DNA of 6,795 nt from Pseudobdellovibrionaceae bacterium (GCA_913774795.1 CAJYIL010000615.1:1-6795), one strand, 5' to 3'; positions 1 through 5,358 are shown, numbered from the stretch's first letter. The notes: a model not told the origin generated them from the sequence alone. Translations and numbers: made by a program.

Positions 1-543
1 ATGCGCGGCAGCTAAGTTCAGAATACCGAGCTCTTTCATGCGAATGATTTTTGATTGGTTCGAGTTTACGTAGTTCAAAAGTAGTTGGTGCGCGCGGGCT
101 TCATTCGCTTCGAGCCTTTGACCGAACGTCGCGACCTCTTCCGGATTCATCACGAGAATTTCAGTGAGGTCCCACGTCCGAGTGGACGCATCGAATGTAC
201 GGCCCGAGTTTGAACGAGTACCTGATGATCCCGACTGCTCCCAGTTACGTTGGCCCGTCCAGCGGTCGCGCCGACCGAGATATTCAGACGTGAGGCTGCC
301 TTCAGACGATGAGTCATAACCAGATGCCGATGACCACGTGTCGCCGCCGCGCTCGACCACGAATTCTCTTTGGTGTTCGGTGAGCTGAGACTGCACGCTC
401 GTGATGATCTGGTTCACGTGAAGCTGGTTGTGAAGAACGCGAATCTCACGAGCGGTTTTTAGGTAAACCGACTCGGTAGTTTCAGAGAGCGCCGCGGTCG
501 AGAAAAGCGAGAGGGAAAATACGAGTGTTGTGAGTGTTTTCAT
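1..543 (-). CDS. Exported protein of unknown family, 3'-truncated by window edge
   Basis: The reading frame is open from an ATG at 543 down to base 1 (181 codons) with no stop, so the C-terminus lies outside the window. Residues 1-20 form a classic Sec signal peptide: Lys2, a hydrophobic core (LTTLVFSLSLF), then small residues and a likely cleavage after AALS. The mature part begins with an amphipathic helical stretch (about 25-65). A Ser/Gly/Arg/Thr-rich, low-complexity segment (about 66-122) contains four Trp residues, and a second helical stretch follows (about 124-180). There are no cysteines in the visible part. The start is fixed by a good AGGAG 7 nt upstream. It begins 14 nt after the stop of the upstream exported gene, so the two are probably cotranscribed. 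I do not recognise the family; a periplasmic or secreted location is inferred from the signal peptide only. Confidence 0.85.
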   Translation of the reverse strand, partial: MKTLTTLVFSLSLFSTAALSETTESVYLKTAREIRVLHNQLHVNQIITSVQSQLTEHQREFVVERGGDTWSSASGYDSSSEGSLTSEYLGRRDRWTGQRNWEQSGSSGTRSNSGRTFDASTRTWDLTEILVMNPEEVATFGQRLEANEARAHQLLLNYVNSNQSKIIRMKELGILNLAAAH

Positions 544-550
544 TTCGAGT

Positions 551-555
551 CTCCT
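551..555 (-). promoter_or_regulatory. Ribosome binding site (AGGAG) of the gene starting at 543
   Basis: AGGAG on the minus strand, 7 nt before the ATG at 543 and just after the stop codon (558-560) of the preceding gene. It fixes the start of a gene whose other end is off the window and supports operonic coupling. Confidence 0.7.
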
Positions 556-557
556 GA

Positions 558-1571
558 TTATTTAAGTATGCTGCGGCATTTATCGGTCGCGTCCGGAACG
601 TCGGCGCTGTACACCGAGTACATGTCGACGCATTTTGAGAAACCAGGCTTTAGAAAGTTATAGCTAGGCGCAAGGGACAAACATTTCGTCGTCGCCTCGG
701 GACCGTCGGCTGCGTACACCACGTAGTAGTCGCGGCATTTCAAGAAGTTAGGTGACGTGAAGATATCGGCGCCAGATGAGACGGTCGAAGTTGTGATTTG
801 CGGCTGTACACTTCCCGCATTGGAGAAGCTGCGAAGGTAATCGCCACGGACTTGCTCAACATGTTCACGGAGAAGTTGATCGATTTGCGATTCGGACTTG
901 ATGCCGAGAGCGCGACCTTCTTTCAACAGGTAAGTTTTAAGCTCGCGATTGAATAAGTAAGCTTGGTCATTGTTTGCGATCTCGTAATCGAAGACTAAAA
1001 AAAGCGCGCCAGCGCGAGTATCTTTCAAATAGAGAGGAATGGCCTGAACATCTTGGATGTCATGGCGAATCTTCGCCACGTCTTCTGCAAGAAGTTTACC
1101 TTGCGATTTGAGTTGGCCCTGAAGGGCCTGCAGGTAAAGAAGGTTTGTCCGCTTCATCAGATTCAAAATATCGAGAAAGTAGCCTCCGCGGGGATTCGCG
1201 ACCGAAAGAGCGATGGTATCTTGAGCTTCGATGCTGAGATCCTTGATCGTATTACCGAGAGAACGAAATGAGGGATTCAGTGTCCCGTCGGGAATCGCGA
1301 TTTTTTCGCGGTAAGAGGCTTTCGGATGGATGCCGGACTTTATGCGCACGTCATCGAGCGACCGTTTCGACTCAGTCAGTGCCGATTGGTAGTTGCGAGC
1401 ATCTAGGAGGCGCTGAATGGTCAATAGGTTTGCCGAAGCTTGATCGAAGATTTGTTTCAGCTGCGAACGGTCGTTGGGCGGTTGGGGGCTCGAAGATTGA
1501 GCTGAGGTAGGCAGAGAAAGCAGAACCGAGGCACAGACGAAGACGGATCCAATGTACTTTGCGAGAGACAT
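558..1571 (-). CDS. Exported helical protein with C-terminal two-copy Cys repeat, unknown family
   Basis: Encodes 337 residues from the ATG at 1571. A longer in-frame start at 1652 exists, but it would put 27 non-signal residues in front of a clean signal peptide and has no better ribosome site. Residues 1-24 are a Sec signal (hydrophobic core about 7-20, probable cleavage after PTSA). Residues 35-250 look mostly alpha-helical, with many Leu/Gln/Arg and no cysteine. A Ser/Thr-rich linker (about 250-272) leads to two related 22-residue units at 276-297 and 311-332, pattern FxKCxDxYxVYxADxPxATxKC, each with a Cys pair. Those four cysteines are the only ones after the signal peptide, which fits disulfide-stabilised mini-modules in an oxidising compartment (inference). 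It is the first gene of a two-gene leftward operon, divergent from the TIGR02147-type regulator. I do not recognise the family. Confidence 0.85.
   Translation of the reverse strand: MSLAKYIGSVFVCASVLLSLPTSAQSSSPQPPNDRSQLKQIFDQASANLLTIQRLLDARNYQSALTESKRSLDDVRIKSGIHPKASYREKIAIPDGTLNPSFRSLGNTIKDLSIEAQDTIALSVANPRGGYFLDILNLMKRTNLLYLQALQGQLKSQGKLLAEDVAKIRHDIQDVQAIPLYLKDTRAGALFLVFDYEIANNDQAYLFNRELKTYLLKEGRALGIKSESQIDQLLREHVEQVRGDYLRSFSNAGSVQPQITTSTVSSGADIFTSPNFLKCRDYYVVYAADGPEATTKCLSLAPSYNFLKPGFSKCVDMYSVYSADVPDATDKCRSILK
576..641 (-). repeat. Cys-repeat unit 2 (C-terminal copy)
   Basis: Encodes residues 311-332 of the 337-residue exported protein, ending five residues before its C-terminus. It matches unit 1 at 14 of 22 positions: both Cys, the Asp, both Tyr, the AD and P, and the AT before the last KC are shared. 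The coding DNA is also visibly related, indicating an old internal duplication. Confidence 0.75.
681..746 (-). repeat. Cys-repeat unit 1
   Basis: Encodes residues 276-297 of the same exported protein. The pattern FxKCxDxYxVYxADxPxATxKC is shared with unit 2, and the two units start 35 residues apart. The Cys-to-Cys distance inside each unit is the same (18 intervening residues), consistent with one disulfide per unit. Confidence 0.75.
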
Positions 1572-1576
1572 GAGGA

Positions 1577-1580
1577 CTCC
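1577..1580 (-). promoter_or_regulatory. Ribosome binding site (GGAG) selecting the 1571 start
   Basis: GGAG 5 nt upstream of the ATG at 1571 on the minus strand. Together with the signal peptide starting exactly there, it decides against the longer start at 1652. Confidence 0.6.
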
Positions 1581-1652
1581 AGGTTTAAATGTTGGTGACA
1601 CGTTGTAACGCAACGCATTAGAAGTCGCGAGCTGAATATGGAACACAAACAC

Positions 1653-1672
1653 CCTTCAAAGTTTCCTGAAGG
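1653..1672. promoter_or_regulatory. Inverted repeat, candidate operator in divergent promoter region
   Basis: CCTTCA (1653-1658) and TGAAGG (1667-1672) form a perfect 6-bp dyad with an 8-nt spacer. It covers the -35 element and most of the spacer of the regulator's own promoter. An adjoining imperfect dyad, AGTT (1660-1663) with AACT (1675-1678), reaches the -10 box. A repressor bound here would block the promoter, so autoregulation by the gene at 1705 is the simplest reading. That is inference: the family's operator sequence is not known to me. Confidence 0.45.
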
Positions 1673-1683
1673 TGAACTATAAT
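1655..1683 (+). promoter_or_regulatory. Sigma70-type promoter of the TIGR02147-family regulator
   Basis: A perfect TATAAT at 1678-1683 lies 17 nt downstream of TTCAAA (1655-1660, four of six matches to TTGACA). Transcription should start near 1690, giving an unusually short leader of about 15 nt before the ATG at 1705. The opposite strand shows no equally good promoter for the divergent gene, although TATAGT (1676-1681 on the minus strand) overlaps the same -10. Confidence 0.65.
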
Positions 1684-1704
1684 TAGCTAAATGGCAGAAA
1701 ACAG

Positions 1705-2535
1705 ATGAACAAATCGATCTTCGATTTTCAGGCCTACCGGTCTTATTTGACCTCTTTTATCAAGAGTCAGCCCGGGGGTGGGCGCGGATTCCGGGCCAGA
1801 ATGGCCGAGGCAATCGGCTGTCAAAAAGGTTTTATCAGCAAGGTGCTTGATTCCGAAAGCGGATCGGAATTTTCTCTCGAGCAAGGGGATCGGCTGAATG
1901 CTCTTCTTCATCACACGGAAGAAGAGTCGAACTACTTCCTTCTTATGATTCAACTCGCACGCGCCGGTACGCCGAGCCTCCGTGAGCATTTTCGAAATCA
2001 AATGAAGGTCGTCATCAATCGACGGTTAGAACTCCGCAAAGATTTGCGTTCGCGGACGGTCCTCTCTCCCGAAGACCAAATGCGATATTACTCGCACTGG
2101 TATTATGCGGCTCTTGGCGTTGCGGTGTCGATTCCGACGCTGCAAACGAAGGAAGCTCTCGCGAAGGCACTCGAAATTCCACTCGACGTGACAACGTCAG
2201 CGCTGGAATTCTTGGTTTCGCGCGGATTCATTCTTCAGCAGGGTGATCACTTCCGCCATCCTGATCAACAGCAAGTACATCTCCCGAGTTCCCACGCACT
2301 GATCGGTCGTCATCATACGAACTGGCGTCTGCAAGCGCTCAAGTCACTCGATAAAGAACGACCTCAGGATCTGCATTATTCGTATGTCGTTACCATGTCG
2401 CAGCAGGATGCTCTCCAAATCCGCTCTTATCTTGTCGAAGCGATCAAAGAGGTTTTGGCTCGCGCGGCTCCATCAAAAGAAGAGACCCTCTATTCGTTCT
2501 GCATGGACTACTTCGAAGTGGCGTCGAAGTCTTAG
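1705..2535 (+). CDS. TIGR02147 / DUF4423-type transcriptional regulator
   Basis: Encodes 276 residues, near the usual length for this family. The N-terminus carries the family signature: an aromatic/Tyr opening (IFDFQAYRSYL, residues 5-15), then a helix-turn-helix-like segment at about 28-65 (FRARMAEAIGCQKGFISKVL as candidate helices). An acidic/aromatic NYFLLMIQLARAGT block follows at 76-89. Residues about 146-185 look like a second winged-helix unit (LATAxG-like helix pair ending in SRGFI), and the C-terminal helices (232-270) match the TIGR02147/DUF4423 layout. There is no signal peptide, so the protein is cytoplasmic and probably binds DNA. The Shine-Dalgarno is weak; a five-codon ATG ORF at 1691-1708 overlaps the start as ATGA. 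The gene is divergent from a secreted-protein operon and upstream of another secreted-protein gene, both plausible targets. Family assignment is from memory of its sequence pattern. Confidence 0.85.
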   Translation: MNKSIFDFQAYRSYLTSFIKSQPGGGRGFRARMAEAIGCQKGFISKVLDSESGSEFSLEQGDRLNALLHHTEEESNYFLLMIQLARAGTPSLREHFRNQMKVVINRRLELRKDLRSRTVLSPEDQMRYYSHWYYAALGVAVSIPTLQTKEALAKALEIPLDVTTSALEFLVSRGFILQQGDHFRHPDQQQVHLPSSHALIGRHHTNWRLQALKSLDKERPQDLHYSYVVTMSQQDALQIRSYLVEAIKEVLARAAPSKEETLYSFCMDYFEVASKS

Positions 2536-2537
2536 AC

Positions 2538-2560
2538 AGAGCCGGCCATTTTGGGGCTCT
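2538..2560 (+). other. Intergenic hairpin without U-tract
   Basis: AGAGCC (2538-2543) pairs with GGCTCT (2555-2560), and CC/GG pairs inside the loop could extend the stem. It lies directly after the regulator's stop codon. No T-run follows, so it is not a standard intrinsic terminator; it could be an attenuator, an mRNA-stability element, or chance. Confidence 0.4.
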
Positions 2561-2633
2561 TAAGCGGAGTTGCTTGCGTGATCTCTCCGGGATTCGTTCT
2601 CATCGGGCACGGAGAGTGAACATTGCTGGCGTC

Positions 2634-3626
2634 ATGCGTTTGATAGCTTCAGCCCTCATTCTGATTTTTAGCTCACTCTCGTTTGCGGGACCTGGTTCTG
2701 GCGGCGGAGGGGGAACGGGCATCAAGTTCAAACGCGACCAGTGTGTCATGCTCGTCGATATCTTGACGCTCCATCCAGAATACGCCGACAGCAACGATCG
2801 TCTCCTCGGTCGCGATTGTCCGGTAGAAGACTTGAAACGCAAATACCCTGAGTTCGAGGAGATCAACGCAAACGATCGACTTGCCGTCGACCGCGCGATG
2901 GAGATTTTGAATCTTCGCCTTGTTGAAATTGCGAACTCCAAAACTGATTTCCGCACGGGCTTTGCGTTCGTGATGGCGATTCGTCGCACTCTGAAAAACA
3001 CGTCGTTCCTCCGAACTTCGCATCAGTTTAAAGAGATGCCGTATTACATCTCGCGCGAGATCACGGCGAAGTTCAAGCGAGGTTGGGTCGCGACCCTTGG
3101 TCTTCACTTACCGAGTCTCGGGGTTCTCATCTCTTCTCCTGGGTGGGATACGGCCGATACGAATACGCAAGCGATGGTTCTTATCCACGAAACGTTACGC
3201 CAATTCCAGGAAGAGCCATCGCAATATGGCTTGAAGGACCCAGCTCTCCAGCGGATGAATGCACTCTTGTTCGAGCCTCGCTTAGACATCGAGGATTTTG
3301 CTCAACAAATGCTGACAGCGCCTCGACTCGTTCGTCGCTTCGCTTTCACCGGTCGTTTGATGAATGCCGACTTAAAGACATACATCGGCGCTGACGGCGT
3401 CGTTCGCGACGTCGATGTCGCCACCGAGAAAGTCGAAGCCGGTGGCTTGGCGATGCAGATGGCGCTGACTCAATTTGGCGAACTCGACCGGTTGATTCAG
3501 ACGAGTCAACACGACAACGCCCGTAAGTCCTTCATGCAATCCAACACTGATGAGAAGCGCGCATTGATCAAGCAACTCGTCAAAGACGGCGTTCTTGAGA
3601 ACAACTACAAGTGGACGGAGAAATAG
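2634..3626 (+). CDS. Secreted protein of unknown family with Gly-rich N-terminus and HExxR motif
   Basis: Encodes 330 residues from the ATG at 2634. That start opens a compact Sec signal peptide (MRLIASALILIFSSLSFA, cleavage after SFA at 18). A longer in-frame TTG at 2574 has a better ribosome site (GGAG at 2566-2569) but adds 20 Arg-rich residues before the signal; it remains possible. The mature protein begins with a GPGSGGGGG tract, then a helical domain with two cysteines (37 and 62) that may pair. Near 180-191 comes a hydrophobic helix ending VLIHETLRQF, giving His185-Glu186 and Arg189. This resembles the zincin helix, but the second metal-ligand His is replaced by Arg, so protease activity is doubtful. 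The C-terminus is Lys/Asp/Gln-rich and helical. It follows the regulator on the same strand and may be its target. I cannot name the family. Confidence 0.85.
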   Translation: MRLIASALILIFSSLSFAGPGSGGGGGTGIKFKRDQCVMLVDILTLHPEYADSNDRLLGRDCPVEDLKRKYPEFEEINANDRLAVDRAMEILNLRLVEIANSKTDFRTGFAFVMAIRRTLKNTSFLRTSHQFKEMPYYISREITAKFKRGWVATLGLHLPSLGVLISSPGWDTADTNTQAMVLIHETLRQFQEEPSQYGLKDPALQRMNALLFEPRLDIEDFAQQMLTAPRLVRRFAFTGRLMNADLKTYIGADGVVRDVDVATEKVEAGGLAMQMALTQFGELDRLIQTSQHDNARKSFMQSNTDEKRALIKQLVKDGVLENNYKWTEK

Positions 3627-3627
3627 T

Positions 3628-4086
3628 TTAGACGCGCGTGGCGAGATGGACTGTCGTCTCGTCACTCTTTACGACGTGAAAGCCGAGCTTTTTCAAAATC
3701 TTGAGCGAGGCTTCGTTCGACGGATCGCACCTCGCGATTACTTTTCTTAGGCCTGCATGCTCCATGAGCCGCGCGCAAATCTCTGACGCAAATCCTCGGC
3801 CCCACATCTCCTGCACGATCATGTATCCGAGTTCGATGTCTCCGCTCGCTTGTGGCAGAAGCATCACCCATCCCACAAACTCGCCGCCGAGAGTTTCGGC
3901 GATCCAGATGCCGTCATCGCCGTCGTCGCGGGCGAGCTGTTTCTCAAGGCGCTCGCGCGTTTCTTGTTCGGTTTGCACACGCTGATGCGACGTGAAGCGC
4001 ACGACCAGCGGATCGGTCTCGAGCCGCCGGATGTTCGCGTAATCCTGCGGAGTCAGTCGGCGGAGTTTCGTGCGTGGGGTTTTCAT
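3628..4086 (-). CDS. GNAT-family N-acetyltransferase, RimJ/RimL-like
   Basis: Encodes 152 residues with no signal peptide, so it is cytoplasmic. The fold is readable: a beta1/alpha1 opening (KLRRLTPQDYANIRRLETDP, 7-26), the beta4 strand IELGYMIV (84-91) and the acetyl-CoA pyrophosphate loop WGRGFASE (95-102), equivalent to the Q/RxxGxG/A motif. The C-terminal CDPSNEASLKILKKLGF (120-136) carries the Asn, Ser and Leu-Gly-Phe typical of RimJ/RimL-type enzymes (Acetyltransf_3 group). The family transfers acetyl from acetyl-CoA to an amine, often a protein N-terminus or a small molecule; the substrate here cannot be read from sequence. The ATG at 4086 is the only sensible start although its ribosome site is poor. 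It starts 15 nt after the stop of the upstream secreted-protein gene, suggesting cotranscription, and is tail to tail with the plus-strand gene ending at 3626. Confidence 0.9.
   Translation of the reverse strand: MKTPRTKLRRLTPQDYANIRRLETDPLVVRFTSHQRVQTEQETRERLEKQLARDDGDDGIWIAETLGGEFVGWVMLLPQASGDIELGYMIVQEMWGRGFASEICARLMEHAGLRKVIARCDPSNEASLKILKKLGFHVVKSDETTVHLATRV
3639..3670 (+). terminator. Candidate terminator inside the acetyltransferase 3' end
   Basis: TGGCGAGA (3639-3646) pairs with TCTCGTCA (3657-3664), eight pairs including one G-U, around a 10-nt loop, followed by CTCTTT. For plus-strand transcripts this lies 13 nt beyond the stop at 3626, a normal terminator distance. The U-tract is interrupted, so strength is uncertain. 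The reverse orientation has no U-tract. Confidence 0.4.
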
Positions 4087-4101
4087 GGGCGTCGTCAGAG
4101 T

Positions 4102-4611
4102 CTACCGCAAATCCCCGCGCAAAGCCGTCTGCAGCTTCGAGGCAACGAGGTCGGCCTGCGCGCCCGAGACGCCCGTTGTGCGCTCGAGGGACGACAGCCA
4201 CTGGCCGCGGATTTCGCGTGCGCCGATGAAATCAGCGACCGCCGCCGAATCGCGTGAGTCGATGCCAATCAGGGCGAAGTAACGCGCGACGCGTGCGTTC
4301 GCGGAAGCATCGCGAATCTCGCGAACCACCGAACGAAACTGCGAGGCATTTGAGAATTCAGGAGACGACGAGAGACCAGCGAGAACCCGGTCTGTCGCCT
4401 TCACGTTCCCTTCGACAACTTCGGGAGCGCAGCTCGTGCCGCCACGACCGCCGCCGTGGTTGCGGTCCCAGTCATCTGGCCATCCGCCTGGAGGACGTGG
4501 AGGAATTTGATCACGACCTGGAATAGAGCCCGGAGGAACCTGAGGACGGCCCGCTTGAGCAAGTGCCGAAACCGAAACGAGAGTGAAGACCATGAGCGCG
4601 ACAGGTTTCAT
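4102..4611 (-). CDS. Small secreted protein, paralogue B of a tandem pair
   Basis: Encodes 169 residues from the ATG at 4611, which has an AAGGAG site 5 nt upstream. The 16 extra residues of a longer frame (to 4659) precede both this site and the signal peptide and are rejected. Residues 1-20 are a Sec signal (hydrophobic 4-17, cleavage near ALAQA). Residues 21-58 are a low-complexity Pro/Gly/Arg/Asp segment with no predicted fold. From Ser60-Cys61 to the end is a helical domain of about 110 residues, nearly identical in plan to the neighbouring paralogue, including SCAPEVV, RYFALIG, DSRDS, FIGAR, TGVSG and LQTALRG. The only mature cysteine is Cys61. An intrinsic terminator sits upstream, so it probably has its own promoter; the acetyltransferase follows 15 nt downstream. 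The family is unknown to me; export is the only function-related inference. Confidence 0.85.
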   Translation of the reverse strand: MKPVALMVFTLVSVSALAQAGRPQVPPGSIPGRDQIPPRPPGGWPDDWDRNHGGGRGGTSCAPEVVEGNVKATDRVLAGLSSSPEFSNASQFRSVVREIRDASANARVARYFALIGIDSRDSAAVADFIGAREIRGQWLSSLERTTGVSGAQADLVASKLQTALRGDLR

Positions 4612-4616
4612 AAGTT

Positions 4617-4622
4617 CTCCTT
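4617..4622 (-). promoter_or_regulatory. Ribosome binding site (AAGGAG) selecting the 4611 start
   Basis: AAGGAG 5 nt before the ATG at 4611 on the minus strand. It settles the start of paralogue B at the signal-peptide methionine. Confidence 0.75.
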
Positions 4623-4647
4623 TTTCGAAATGCGAACTTCGAAATCG

Positions 4648-4675
4648 ATTGTCCTCCATGCGAGGGGAGAGGCAA
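4648..4675 (-). promoter_or_regulatory. Possible promoter of paralogue B
   Basis: On the minus strand, TTGCCT (4670-4675) and GACAAT (4648-4653) each match four of six sigma70 consensus positions with a 16-nt spacer. The location is right: just after the terminator of the upstream paralogue, with a predicted leader of about 30 nt. The match quality alone is weak. Confidence 0.35.
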
Positions 4676-4686
4676 GGCTTGTCACG

Positions 4687-4716
4687 AAAAAGAAAAGGCC
4701 CGCGCTCGGCGGGCCT
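4687..4716 (-). terminator. Intrinsic terminator between the two paralogues
   Basis: AGGCCCGC (4696-4703) and GCGGGCCT (4709-4716) form a perfect 8-bp GC-rich stem with a 5-nt loop. On the minus strand it is followed by TTTCTTTTT. It lies 27 nt beyond the stop of paralogue A. This is the clearest terminator in the window and makes paralogue A its own transcription unit. Confidence 0.85.
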
Positions 4717-4743
4717 ATAAACAGATCTGAGTTTTGAGTCGAA

Positions 4744-5256
4744 TTATCGCAATGAGCCGCGAAGCGCCGTTTGAAGCTCGCGAGCAACGGTCTCAGCCTG
4801 TTGGCCCGAAACCCCTGTCGACTTTTCGAGTGATGTGAGCCACGCGCCGCGAACATCGCGAGCACCGATGAACTCCGCGACCGCCGATGAGTCACGCGAG
4901 TCGACGCCGATCAGAGCAAAGTAGCGATCGACTTTCATCGATGTTTTTTCAGAAGCGATCGAAGCGACAACCGATTTGAATTGAGCCGCCGAAGCGAACT
5001 CTTTCGAAGACGCGAGTTTGGCGAGTACGCGGTCTGTCGCCGCGACGTTGCCTTTTACAACTTCAGGCGCGCACGAGATCGCGTGGCCACGAGGTCCGCG
5101 TGGGTAACGGCCCGGAAGATCGCGGTCTGGCCAACGATCGATCGGGTTCGGATTCACGTGATCACATTGCCAAGCGGGAATGTGCGGAGGGCAGTTCCAC
5201 CCTTGTGCTTGGGCGATGCCCGAAACGAATAAAACAAGCGCGAAGATTTTAAACAT
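4744..5256 (-). CDS. Small secreted protein, paralogue A of a tandem pair
   Basis: Encodes 170 residues from the ATG at 5256, with AAGGAG 8 nt upstream. A longer frame to 5313 would add 19 polar residues before the signal peptide and is rejected. Residues 1-17 are a Sec signal (KIFALVLFVSGIAQA). The mature N-terminal segment (18-60) is Pro/Arg/Asp/Trp-rich with two cysteines (22 and 31) absent from paralogue B. The C-terminal 111 residues match paralogue B at about 75 positions (roughly 68 percent by my hand alignment), with the least conserved patch at 101-110. Cys62 is shared. The gene is bounded by terminators on both sides. A weak possible promoter (TTGCCG, 17-nt spacer, TAGACC on the minus strand) lies just upstream, but I do not rate it. 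The family is not recognised. Confidence 0.85.
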   Translation of the reverse strand: MFKIFALVLFVSGIAQAQGWNCPPHIPAWQCDHVNPNPIDRWPDRDLPGRYPRGPRGHAISCAPEVVKGNVAATDRVLAKLASSKEFASAAQFKSVVASIASEKTSMKVDRYFALIGVDSRDSSAVAEFIGARDVRGAWLTSLEKSTGVSGQQAETVARELQTALRGSLR

Positions 5257-5264
5257 CGAGAGGT

Positions 5265-5270
5265 CTCCTT
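5265..5270 (-). promoter_or_regulatory. Ribosome binding site (AAGGAG) selecting the 5256 start
   Basis: AAGGAG 8 nt before the ATG at 5256 on the minus strand, placing the start of paralogue A at its signal peptide. Confidence 0.7.
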
Positions 5271-5331
5271 CAGTTGAAAAGGTCGGTCTACCGCTCTCAC
5301 TTGCGGCCGGCAACCGTAAGGCAAGATGTGG

Positions 5332-5358
5332 AAAAACCTGCTCAATCCGTGGAGCAGA
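5332..5358 (-). terminator. Intrinsic terminator overlapping the hydrolase stop codon
   Basis: On the minus strand CTGCTC (5352-5357 region) pairs with GAGCAG (5338-5343), plus a closing U-G, around an 8-nt loop, then G and TTTTT (5332-5336). The hydrolase stop codon (5342-5344) lies at the loop/3' stem junction, so the terminator is built from the last codons of the gene. It separates the barrel-hydrolase unit from paralogue A. Confidence 0.6.

Noticed and set aside
1572..1652. N-terminal extension of the exported protein to a start at 1652
   Set aside because: It would bury the signal peptide at residue 28 and would run through the divergent regulatory region; the 1571 ATG has GGAG at 5 nt.
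2673..3107. 144-codon minus-strand ORF antisense to the secreted protein at 2634-3626
   Set aside because: The plus-strand protein has a signal peptide and coherent domain pattern, while the antisense product is Arg/Glu-rich without structure cues.
3850..4257. 135-codon plus-strand ORF across the acetyltransferase and paralogue B
   Set aside because: It spans two well-supported minus-strand genes in antisense and shows no family motif.
5294..5314. TTGC...GCAA and CCGC...GCGG small dyads upstream of paralogue A
   Set aside because: Stems of four bases in GC-rich DNA are expected by chance and are not placed over a recognisable promoter.
5257..5331. Promoter for paralogue A (TTGCCG, 17-nt spacer, TAGACC on the minus strand)
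   Set aside because: The -10 matches only three of six positions. The flanking terminator implies some promoter exists here, but I cannot identify it with confidence.
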